DNA of 50,541 nt from Phycisphaerae bacterium (GTDB taxonomy: Bacteria > Planctomycetota > Phycisphaerae > Tepidisphaerales > Tepidisphaeraceae), in NCBI GenBank assembly GCA_025936175.1, contig JAICTV010000009.1, positions 1 to 50,541 on the forward strand, read 5' to 3'. The notes under the pieces are model-generated. The model did not search any database and was not told the DNA's origin. It saw nothing but the letters and a program-made list of their open reading frames with translations. Shown one piece after another: positions 8,382 through 16,879 of this stretch (positions are counted from its first letter, which is position 1; each line of letters opens with the position of its first letter). A program made the translations under genes and the position numbers.

Positions 8382-9755
8382 TCACTCGTAGCGCAGCGCC
8401 TCGATCGGATCGAGCCGAGACGCCTTCCAGGCGGGGTAATAGCCGAAGACGATCCCGACCGTCGCGCTGACGGCGACCGCCGCGATGATCGCGGTCGCCG
8501 ACGACATGACGGGCCACTTCATCAGCGTGGAAACAGTGTGGCTGGTCAGCCTTCCGACGCCGATGCCGATGGCGCCGCCGATCAGGCAGAGCAGGGTCGC
8601 CTCGATGAGAAACTGTCGCAGGATGTCGCGCCCGCGCGCCCCGACGGCCATGCGCAGGCCGATCTCGCGCGTGCGCTCGGTGACGCTGACGAGCATGATG
8701 TTCATGATGCCGACGCCGCCGACCACCAGCGAGATCGCCGAGACGATCAGCAGCAGCTTGGTCACGAGCAGCGTCGAGTTGCCCAGCGCCTGCGAGATTT
8801 CCGTCGAGCTGTGGACGTCAAAGTCGTCCTCCTCGCCGGGGCCGATCTTGTGCCGCTCGCGGAGCACCCCGCGGATCTGCTCCATCGCGGTGTCGATCAT
8901 CTCCGGCGAGACCGCCGAAACGTAGATGTCGTCCAGGTCGTTGAAGCGGTAGACCATCGGCGTGTTGGCGGTTTGGCCGGTGGAGATCGGCGGGTAGAGC
9001 GCGACCGACTGGCTCGGGTAGACGGCGTTGAGCGAGTTCACCGAGGACTTCGCCGCCGGCGACGCCGTCCCGTTGGCGAAGGTGAGCTTGGAGCCGGAGA
9101 GGCGGTATCTCACGGTCGTATAGGGCAGCACGATGATGTCGTCTTGATCGCGGCCGGTCATGTTCGCGCCCTTGCGCGGGAGCACGCCGACCACTTTCAG
9201 CCCGATGTTCTTCAGGCGGATCTCTTTCCCGACGGGCGATTCCTTGCCGAACAGCCCGTCGGCGACGGTCTGGCCGATGACGCAAACTTCCGCCGCGCGG
9301 CGTACGTCCTCGTCGGTGAACGCGCTGCCCGCCGCCATCTTTTCCCAGTTGCGGACGTTGAGGTAGTCCGGCGTCGTGCCCTTGACGCTGGCGGACCCCC
9401 AGTTCTTGTTGCCGTAGATGAGCTGGGCCCGCGCGTCCACGCTCGGTGCGGCCCACTGGACGGCCGGACACTCGCGTGCGATCGCCGCGGCGTCCTCCGG
9501 CGTCAGGGTCAGCGCCGACTGCGCCCCCGCGCTCACGCCGCCCGCGTGCGATGCGCCCGGTTCCACGCCGATCTGATTGGCGCCGACGCTCGCGATGCTC
9601 TTCTGAATCATGTACGACGAGCCCTGCCCGATCTCCGCCATGGCGATGACGGCCGCGATGCCGATGACGATGCCGAGGCAAGTCAGCGCGGAGCGCATCA
9701 CGTTGCGGCGCAGGGCGCGGAGGGCGGTTCGGAAGGTTTTGTAAACGTGGACCAT
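8382..9755 (-). CDS. MacB/FtsX-type ABC transporter permease
   Basis: The 457-residue product has the MacB layout: an N-terminal membrane helix (residues about 18-40, LTCLGIVIGIAAVIAM), a long extracytoplasmic MacB_PCD-like domain, and three C-terminal helices of the FtsX fold, with the conserved TERTREIGLRMAVGARGRDI coupling segment near residue 360. Such permeases work with a LolD/MacB-type ATPase in mechanotransmission, export of peptides or lipoproteins. No such ATPase is adjacent: the ATPase at 5474-6259 belongs with another membrane subunit. The partner must be encoded elsewhere or shared. It lies 59 bases upstream of the Tim44/TerB gene and may be cotranscribed. Confidence 0.92.
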   Translation of the reverse strand: MVHVYKTFRTALRALRRNVMRSALTCLGIVIGIAAVIAMAEIGQGSSYMIQKSIASVGANQIGVEPGASHAGGVSAGAQSALTLTPEDAAAIARECPAVQWAAPSVDARAQLIYGNKNWGSASVKGTTPDYLNVRNWEKMAAGSAFTDEDVRRAAEVCVIGQTVADGLFGKESPVGKEIRLKNIGLKVVGVLPRKGANMTGRDQDDIIVLPYTTVRYRLSGSKLTFANGTASPAAKSSVNSLNAVYPSQSVALYPPISTGQTANTPMVYRFNDLDDIYVSAVSPEMIDTAMEQIRGVLRERHKIGPGEEDDFDVHSSTEISQALGNSTLLVTKLLLIVSAISLVVGGVGIMNIMLVSVTERTREIGLRMAVGARGRDILRQFLIEATLLCLIGGAIGIGVGRLTSHTVSTLMKWPVMSSATAIIAAVAVSATVGIVFGYYPAWKASRLDPIEALRYE

Positions 9756-9758
9756 AAG

Positions 9759-9852
9759 ATCTGATCAACTGACAATCTGATCATCTGATCATTGAACAGA
9801 CGGCGGGTTGAATCAATGGTCAGATGCTCAGAACGTTAAATGATCAGATCAT
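9759..9852. repeat. Cluster of ATCTGATCA repeats
   Basis: ATCTGATCA occurs at 9759, 9775 and 9783 as direct copies and inverted at 9841-9849. The last lies in the 13-base near-palindrome ATGATC-A-GATCAT (9840-9852), which overlaps the end of the next gene. It occupies the gap upstream of the permease gene. Confidence 0.6.
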
Positions 9853-11336
9853 TTCACCGCGGGCTGGGTGGCGGCGCCTTCGTACTCCTCGTTGCCTTCA
9901 GGAAATTGCCGCGGACGGGCGTTAAGGTGCCAGACGACGTCCTCGTTCGCCCATTCGTTGCGATGGGGCGTGTTCGCTTGACGGGGATTGGTCGCCTCTT
10001 CGCTGCCGCCGTCGTCCTGACAGTTCTCGCCGTTGCTGTAGAGGATCGGATCGTCCGGGCGAGGCGAATACTGCAGCGGCCGGCGCTCGGAGAACGGATC
10101 GAGCGGGACCGCCGGCAGATACGTCGGCACTAACTCATCCAGCGATGCCGGCGGCTTGCCGGCGTGGCCGACTCGATACCAGCGGACCGCCAGCGCCGTC
10201 GCCGAAAGCCGGCGCGACGCGCAGATGCGGAAGCTGGTCTCGATGCTTCGATCGAATGACGGAAGGAGCATCCGCGCCAGCACGTGCCGCCAGGAATTAT
10301 TCATGACCTCCGGCGGATACTCCGGGCGCGTCTTGCTGAAAGTGGGAAAATCGTTCGATCGCTCGAACGCCTGCTTCATCGCGGTGGTGAAGCGGATCAT
10401 GAGCAGTCCGTCGCCCATCGCCATGGGCCGCAGCGCCATCCCGAGCGCCGCCTGCGCCGGTGTCGCCCCGCCGCCGCCGCTGATGCTGGACAGGCTTAAC
10501 TTCCCTGCCGCAAGCAGGCGCGCGCAATCCAGCTCCATCATCCGCTCGCAGAGCAGGGCGCGGATCTGCCCGTCGCGATCTGCCCTGTCATCGAGCAGGC
10601 GGTCGATGAACTGCCGCAGCTTCGCCGGCGGAATCGCCCCGTTGCCGCCGTCACCGATCTTCAGCGACGGCGACATCTGGCGGACGTCATCGATTGCCAG
10701 CGCACGGCAACCGACGGCGACCAGGTGCGAGACCAGCGCGGGCTGATGCTCGACCGCGTCCGCGATGAACAGGATGCGCTCGAGGTCGCGCAGTGTCGCG
10801 ACGTCGTTGCCCTGCTGATGCTCCAGCATCGCGCGATGGCTTGCCAAATTCGCAAGGCGGCGCTGACCGCTGAGATCCGGCAGGAGGATGCGAATCGCCG
10901 GAGACGTCATCGGGATCTGCCAGTCCACGCCGTTCTTCGTCATCGCCGCGTCAAGCGATTCCAGCGCGTCCTTATTCTCCGCCAGCACCGCCTTGATCGC
11001 GTCAATCTCCTTCGGCAGCAGGGGGAGGTCGGGCTCGAGCTTGTCGTACTTCTTCATCGCCTCCGAGGTCTCGATTATCGCTCGTCCGGCGTCGCGGAGA
11101 TCGAGCGCTGCGTTGTCGTCGTCGCGGACGCCCTTGACAACGAAATCCTGTGCCTCGATCGGCTCGCCGGCCGCTCGATACGCTGCGACCTGTCGATTAA
11201 GCGCGTTGGCGGCGCTGTGCGACCAGAGCAGGTAAACGCCGAAGACCGCACCGGCGATCAGGAAGAGGGCCAGCAAGAGCCACATCCCCCAGTGCCGCCG
11301 CTTGCCGCCGTCGTAATCCGCAATTTCATCAGCCAT
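9849..11336 (-). CDS. Single-pass membrane-anchored protein of unknown function
   Basis: The 495-residue product begins with a charged cytoplasmic tail and one hydrophobic segment (about residues 17-40, MWLLLALFLIAGAVFGVYLLW), so the bulk is probably outside the membrane. The rest is mainly helical with no catalytic motif that I recognise. Near the C-terminus, PPASLDELVPTYLPAVPLDP followed by a Y-S-P-R and a Y-S-N-G-E-N-C element resembles a stretch common in planctomycete secreted proteins and pseudopilin-like C-terminal domains. It is divergent from sucD with a 108-base gap that must hold both promoters. No function is assigned. Confidence 0.75.
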   Translation of the reverse strand: MADEIADYDGGKRRHWGMWLLLALFLIAGAVFGVYLLWSHSAANALNRQVAAYRAAGEPIEAQDFVVKGVRDDDNAALDLRDAGRAIIETSEAMKKYDKLEPDLPLLPKEIDAIKAVLAENKDALESLDAAMTKNGVDWQIPMTSPAIRILLPDLSGQRRLANLASHRAMLEHQQGNDVATLRDLERILFIADAVEHQPALVSHLVAVGCRALAIDDVRQMSPSLKIGDGGNGAIPPAKLRQFIDRLLDDRADRDGQIRALLCERMMELDCARLLAAGKLSLSSISGGGGATPAQAALGMALRPMAMGDGLLMIRFTTAMKQAFERSNDFPTFSKTRPEYPPEVMNNSWRHVLARMLLPSFDRSIETSFRICASRRLSATALAVRWYRVGHAGKPPASLDELVPTYLPAVPLDPFSERRPLQYSPRPDDPILYSNGENCQDDGGSEEATNPRQANTPHRNEWANEDVVWHLNARPRQFPEGNEEYEGAATQPAVK

Positions 11337-11444
11337 GCGTGCGCACCGTCTCCCCGGCCATAATTACATCCGCTCCATCCCGCGTGGGACCAACGGGACG
11401 CGCGGTTTTCACGACTGCCGCCCGCGTGTATCCTGCCGCGTCCT

Positions 11445-12344
<900 letters not shown>

Positions 12345-12373
12345 TATTTAACCCCGCACTTTCGCAACAAGAC

Positions 12374-12410
12374 GAATTCAATTGAATTCATATGCCCCGC
12401 GCGCTATTTT
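12374..12410 (+). promoter_or_regulatory. Promoter with -35 box inside a perfect 16-bp palindrome
   Basis: TTGAAT (12382-12387), a 17-base spacer and TATTTT (12405-12410) form a plausible sigma70-type promoter for the PEP-CTERM gene. The -35 box lies within the perfect palindrome GAATTCAATTGAATTC (12374-12389), a candidate operator. Confidence 0.5.
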
Positions 12411-12433
12411 TGTGTCACTTCGGAGGTGGCGGG

Positions 12434-13114
12434 ATGGTGGCGAGTGGGCGCGCGCGGGTTGTCGGGCTGGTTGCAGTGGTCTTCACGGCGGCGGCGCTGG
12501 TGAACGCGGCGAGCGCCGGCGTCGTGCTCGATCAGGATTATTCGCCGCCGGACAATCTTGCCTGTCTTCTAGGTGAAGGGTTCAAGTACGTCGCTCAGAC
12601 CGTGATGCCGCAGGGGACCGGTGCGCTCGTGACAGTCGATGCGTTCTTTGTCCACGACGACAACTACACCGGCCCCTGGGACGTCAGCATTCATGCCGTG
12701 AATGCTTCGGGTGTCCCTACCGCGACGGTCTTGGCGCTTCAGACCCTCACGGGCGCAGAGGTGCAGCCCAACGGTTTCAGCTTTAACACCCCCACTGCGA
12801 TTACCTTTGATGCGCCCGCGCAGGTCACCGCCGGCGTCCCCTTCGCGATCGTGGTCAATCCGAATCCGGCGACTTCCGGCGCGGGACAAGGCAAGGGGTA
12901 TTGGCGCGGAACGTCAACGCTGGGCAGCAACCACTATGAGGTCGGGAGCCTCTATTTCAGCAATGACGGCGGCAGCTTCACCATCGACTCGGGAAATGAC
13001 GTGAAGTTCCGGACGTATGTTGACGGCGTGATCGTGCCGGAACCCGCGTCGATCGCCGCGGCTGCCGCGGTAACATTCCTCGGCGCCAGCGGACGACGCC
13101 GCAGGCATCGCTGA
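12434..13114 (+). CDS. PEP-CTERM sorted exported protein
   Basis: The 226-residue product starts with a good signal peptide (VVGLVAVVFTAAALVNAASA) and ends with a canonical PEP-CTERM tag: VPEPAS, a hydrophobic helix and the basic tail GRRRRHR. Such tags direct proteins to exosortase-like processing in bacteria making exopolysaccharide. The body is a beta-rich domain with no enzyme motif I recognise. I chose the ATG at 12434 because GGAGGT lies six bases upstream; the ATG at 12392 lacks this and would sit inside the candidate promoter. No exosortase gene is in the window. Confidence 0.85.
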   Translation: MVASGRARVVGLVAVVFTAAALVNAASAGVVLDQDYSPPDNLACLLGEGFKYVAQTVMPQGTGALVTVDAFFVHDDNYTGPWDVSIHAVNASGVPTATVLALQTLTGAEVQPNGFSFNTPTAITFDAPAQVTAGVPFAIVVNPNPATSGAGQGKGYWRGTSTLGSNHYEVGSLYFSNDGGSFTIDSGNDVKFRTYVDGVIVPEPASIAAAAAVTFLGASGRRRRHR

Positions 13115-13265
13115 CATTCGCGACGCGCCGGACATTCTCGGACCTCGGGCAAGCTGGCAAAGCTAATCCTTTGAGTCGGGCCCCATCTCATCCGATAAAC
13201 CCAGTAGCGGGTCGCCGACGCTGTTCGCGCGCGGCTGACCACGTCGGGACTTATCGGACTCGGGC

Positions 13266-14198
13266 ATGAGCATGTCAGGCGGTCAGTTTCAGCCGAAGCA
13301 GATCGTCGCGGCGCTGCGCTCTAAGCGCGGGATGACGTGGATCGTCGTCGCGACGCTGGCGATCGGCGGCGGGTACTACTTCCTGGGCGAGGGTCCGTCG
13401 CCCAAAATGCTTCCCAAGCCCAGGAAACCGTCCGCCGCCGCGGTTACGCCGAACAAATCCAGCGCGGCCAGCGCGACCAAGCGCGACGCGAACACGCCAA
13501 CGAAGCAGACCGCCGCCAGTGCGGCAAGACCGCAAGCGCCCCGCGCCGCCAGGCCCGTCGCGCGCGCCAGTGCGCCGGACAGCGATATTCCTGATGTCGA
13601 GGCGCAGCCCGCCACCAGGCCCGCGACGATGGTCAAAACGCCGCCGCGCGTGCCGGTGATCAACGCGATGAATGGCGCGGCGCCCGCCGAGCCGCTCGGT
13701 CCCGTTTACTCCGACGACGCGCACGGATTCACGATGCGTTTTCCGACCGGCTGGGCGATTCATACTTTTACCGGCGATCCCTGGGTGCTCGATTGCGGCG
13801 ACGTAAAGTCCGGCCTGATCAGCGTCGGCTTCTCGCCCTGCCCCGCGGAGATCACGGCGGACAAGCTCCTGCCCGAAGCGATCGCCCGTCGCATCAAGCG
13901 TCGCCCGAACACGACGCTGCACGGCCAGGGCCGCTGCACGATCGCCGGCCGCGCGGCGCTCTGGAGCAAATCCACCGGCCCGCTGCCGATGACCAACGCC
14001 GACCCGATGATGACCCGCGTCCAGTACATCATCCCGCTCGGGGACGGTCGCGTGCTCGAGATCCGCGTCGCGGCGCCGCCGGAAAAATTCGACGCGATGA
14101 CCGCGCTGATGAAGAAGGCGATGGACTCGTTTCAGGTGACGCCCAGGCAGGAGTCCGGCGCCCAGACCACCGTCGCCAGCACACCGCTCAATCCATAG
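13266..14198 (+). CDS. Membrane-anchored protein with PsbP/DUF1795-like C-terminal domain
   Basis: An N-terminal helix (residues about 24-40, WIVVATLAIGGGYYFLG) is followed by an alanine, proline and threonine-rich linker (about 45-140) that looks disordered. The C-terminal 150 residues begin DDAHGFTMRFPTGWAIHTF, which resembles the opening strand of the Mog1/PsbP-like fold seen in DUF1795 proteins and small bacterial lipoproteins. The fold assignment is tentative. The start is one of two close ATGs (13266 or 13272) without a clear ribosome site. It is probably anchored in the cytoplasmic membrane with the domain outside. No partner is indicated. Confidence 0.7.
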   Translation: MSMSGGQFQPKQIVAALRSKRGMTWIVVATLAIGGGYYFLGEGPSPKMLPKPRKPSAAAVTPNKSSAASATKRDANTPTKQTAASAARPQAPRAARPVARASAPDSDIPDVEAQPATRPATMVKTPPRVPVINAMNGAAPAEPLGPVYSDDAHGFTMRFPTGWAIHTFTGDPWVLDCGDVKSGLISVGFSPCPAEITADKLLPEAIARRIKRRPNTTLHGQGRCTIAGRAALWSKSTGPLPMTNADPMMTRVQYIIPLGDGRVLEIRVAAPPEKFDAMTALMKKAMDSFQVTPRQESGAQTTVASTPLNP

Positions 14199-14326
14199 CT
14201 TGCCCCGCCTGACGTTGCCGCAAAATCCCCGCAAATACGCCCGATAACAAAAAGAATCGGCGCCGGCGCGATATCGTATTTTGAACGCGTCGCGACGCGT
14301 GATAGAACGTCCGGCCGCTGCCAGAG

Positions 14327-15865
14327 ATGTGGAACCTTTACGACATTGCGTACGGCCTGGGCATCGGCGTCTCGGCGCCCCTCTGGGCCACGGTCCCGCC
14401 GCTGCGGCGCAAGGTCATGCGCGTCTTTCGGCAGCAGATGGCGCGCGACCTCGCGCCGCGCGTGGGCGATGAGCCGTGCATCCTCATCCACGCTGTAAGC
14501 GTCGGCGAGATCAACGCCACCCGATCGCTGATCCAGGCGCTGCGCGACGGCCGGCCGGGCGTGAAGTTCGTCGTCTCCACCACCACCGAAACGGGATACG
14601 CCCGGGCGCAAGAGCTCTACGGCCCGAACGAGGACGTGCGGCTCGTCCGCTACCCGTTCGATTTCAGCAACGCCGTGACGCGGGCGCTCGACGCGCTGCG
14701 GCCGGACGTCGTCGTCCTGATGGAGCTCGAAGCGTGGCCTAACTTCATCAAGCGCTGTCACGATCGCAACATCCCGGTGGTGCTGGGCAACGCGCGCTTG
14801 ACGACGTCGAGCTTTCGCAACTATCGCCTCGCGGGACCGCTGCTGCGGTCCATGTTCCAGCGCATCGCCCTCGTCTGCGCGCAGGATCAGACCTACGCCG
14901 AGCGGTTTCTGAAGCTCGGCATGCCGCCGCATCACGTCGTCATTACCGGGACGATGAAGTTCGACACCGCGAACATGTCGCCGCCCTCGCGCGACGCCGC
15001 GGGATACGCGCGCAGCGTCGGGCTGGAGCCGGAGGAGGAAATCCTCTGGGTCTGCGGATCGACCGGCCCGGGCGAGGAGGAGCTCATCCTTCGCGTCTAC
15101 CGCAAGCTGCTGGCGCGGTTCGCGCGGCTGCGGCTCGTGATCGTCCCGCGGCATCCGCAACGATTCGACGAGGTCGCGCGGGTCATTGAGGCCCATCGAT
15201 TCCAATGTGCGCGGCTGACCCACGTCGGCATGGATCGAATGCGCAGCGGCGCCGCGATCCAGCCGGTCGTGCTGATCGACACGATGGGCGTGCTGCGCGA
15301 TTTCTACAGCCTTGCCGACGTCGTCTTCGTCGGACGATCGTTAGTCGATCTCGGTGCGCGCCAGCACGGCAGCGACATGATCGAGCCGGCGGCGCTGGCC
15401 AAACCGATTATCGTCGGCCCGTACACGTCGAACTTCGCCGAGGCAATGCGAAAGTTCCGCGACGGCGATGCCCTCCTCGAAGCGGCGAACGAAGAATCGC
15501 TGCTCCAAGGCATGAGCGTGCTGCTGTCGTCGCCGAAAGAAGCGAAGGAGATGGGCCAGCGCGCGGCGACGGTGGTGCGGCTGGAGCAAGGGGCGACCGC
15601 GCGTCATGCGCGGGTGATCCTGCAGATCCTGACGACGCATCGCGGGGAAGCGCCGGTGCTTCAGCCGGTGCGCCATGCGGCTCCCGTGGCGCCGGCGGAA
15701 CAGGAACCCGTGAGGACGATGGAGCAGCAGCCGTATCGTCCCCCGTCACCCGCCGCCAAGCCCGGCAGCGTGGTCATCACGCGTCTGGGCCCCATCCCCC
15801 CGGAGAACCCGTTCGCGCCCGGCGATCAGAAGGTGCAGTCGCAGCAACGTCCCGCCTCGCCGTGA
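14327..15865 (+). CDS. waaA: 3-deoxy-D-manno-octulosonic acid (Kdo) transferase
   Basis: This GT30 enzyme attaches Kdo to the lipid A precursor in the inner membrane, so its presence implies an LPS outer membrane. Family features are the membrane-proximal N-terminus (LYDIAYGLGIGVSAPLW), the HAVSVGEINATRSLI active-site segment near residue 55 (the Glu is the likely base), VVSTTTETGY, the G-N-A-R-L motif, and the CMP-Kdo-binding region with FVGRSLVDLGARQHGSDMIEP near residue 330. The 512 residues exceed the usual length by about 80; the surplus is a Pro/Ala/Gln-rich C-terminal tail (about 430-512) of unknown role. It is followed by an unrelated methyltransferase gene. Confidence 0.95.
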   Translation: MWNLYDIAYGLGIGVSAPLWATVPPLRRKVMRVFRQQMARDLAPRVGDEPCILIHAVSVGEINATRSLIQALRDGRPGVKFVVSTTTETGYARAQELYGPNEDVRLVRYPFDFSNAVTRALDALRPDVVVLMELEAWPNFIKRCHDRNIPVVLGNARLTTSSFRNYRLAGPLLRSMFQRIALVCAQDQTYAERFLKLGMPPHHVVITGTMKFDTANMSPPSRDAAGYARSVGLEPEEEILWVCGSTGPGEEELILRVYRKLLARFARLRLVIVPRHPQRFDEVARVIEAHRFQCARLTHVGMDRMRSGAAIQPVVLIDTMGVLRDFYSLADVVFVGRSLVDLGARQHGSDMIEPAALAKPIIVGPYTSNFAEAMRKFRDGDALLEAANEESLLQGMSVLLSSPKEAKEMGQRAATVVRLEQGATARHARVILQILTTHRGEAPVLQPVRHAAPVAPAEQEPVRTMEQQPYRPPSPAAKPGSVVITRLGPIPPENPFAPGDQKVQSQQRPASP

Positions 15866-15923
15866 AGCGCCGTTCGCGCCGGCGAAGATGCGGCGCATGA
15901 TCTGGATCGCTTCCGCATCCGGA

Positions 15924-15944
15924 GCATGGGCGTCTCGCCCATGC
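15924..15944. repeat. REP-like palindrome, family A (copy 1)
   Basis: Nine-base perfect arms GCATGGGCG and CGCCCATGC surround TCT. The identical 21-base element recurs at 21980-22000, and its core resembles the inverted repeat inside uvrA. Confidence 0.8.
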
Positions 15945-16030
15945 CCTTCCGGAGGTCGAGAAGGGATCGCCGCGACCGCCATGCTACGAAGGCCGTCGAG
16001 CGCGCGTGGTGAAGACAAGGAGGTTCGCAG

Positions 16031-16870
16031 ATGGCTACAGCGCTTCTCGGTCGACCGACCGTCCGCTTCGCGCCGCTGCCCGTCGAGCGCGGCGATCGCA
16101 CCGCCAACTGGCAGTTCCACGGCAAGCGTCCGATCCGCGAGGTACCGTACGTGCCGACGCCGGACGTCGTCGTCCGCACGATGCTGGATGTCGCGAACGT
16201 GGGCGAGAAGGACGTCGTCTACGACCTCGGTTGCGGCGACGGGCGCATCGTCATCGCGGCGGCGGAGAGCCGCGGCGCGCGCGGCGTCGGCGTGGACATC
16301 GACCCGCGCCGCATCCAGGAATGCAAGACCAATGCGATCAAGGCGCGCGTGCCGGACCGCGTGCGCTTCCTCGAACAAAGCCTCTTCAGCGTGGACGTCG
16401 GCGAGGCGAGCGTCGTCGCGCTCTACCTGCTGCCGTGGATGAACACGCAGCTTCGGCCCAAACTGCTGGCGGAGTTGAAGCCGGGATCGCGCATCGTCGC
16501 GCATCAATTCGCGATCAGCGATTGGCCCGCCGACAAGATCGTCCGTCTGACGGAACTCGGCCGCGTCGTCTACTGCTGGACGGTGCCCGCCAAGTGCAAC
16601 GGCCGCTGGCAGTGCTCGATCCGTACGGGCGACGGCGTGCTGCGGCGCGGTACGATCGAGCTGGAGCAGGAATTCCAGACCGTCGTCGGCGTGGCGAAGC
16701 TGTCGAATCGCGAGATGCCGATCGACAGCATGGCGCTGAGCGGCGATCGACTCACGTTCTCCCTCGCCGGCGTCACGTACCACACGCGCGTCAGCGGCGA
16801 CTCGTTCCGGGGCAGCGGCCACTGTTCGAGCCCGCGCGGGGAACTGGAAGTCCGCGCCCGACATCTCTAA
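16031..16870 (+). CDS. Class I SAM-dependent methyltransferase
   Basis: The central Rossmann domain shows motif I DLGCGDGRIVIAAAES near residue 68, followed by the acidic motif II GVGVDID, and a later LYLLPWMNTQLRPKLLAEL segment typical of this fold. The C-terminal third is a beta-rich extension. The substrate cannot be read from sequence. The start is supported by AAGGAGG eight bases upstream. It ends nine bases before the GH116-like gene, so the two are probably cotranscribed. Confidence 0.85.
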   Translation: MATALLGRPTVRFAPLPVERGDRTANWQFHGKRPIREVPYVPTPDVVVRTMLDVANVGEKDVVYDLGCGDGRIVIAAAESRGARGVGVDIDPRRIQECKTNAIKARVPDRVRFLEQSLFSVDVGEASVVALYLLPWMNTQLRPKLLAELKPGSRIVAHQFAISDWPADKIVRLTELGRVVYCWTVPAKCNGRWQCSIRTGDGVLRRGTIELEQEFQTVVGVAKLSNREMPIDSMALSGDRLTFSLAGVTYHTRVSGDSFRGSGHCSSPRGELEVRARHL

Positions 16871-16879
16871 AACGGTTGC

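Noticed and set aside
8346..9764. Plus-strand frame opposite the permease gene
   Set aside because: The minus strand has clear MacB/FtsX features; this frame is rich in Arg and Asp with no motif.
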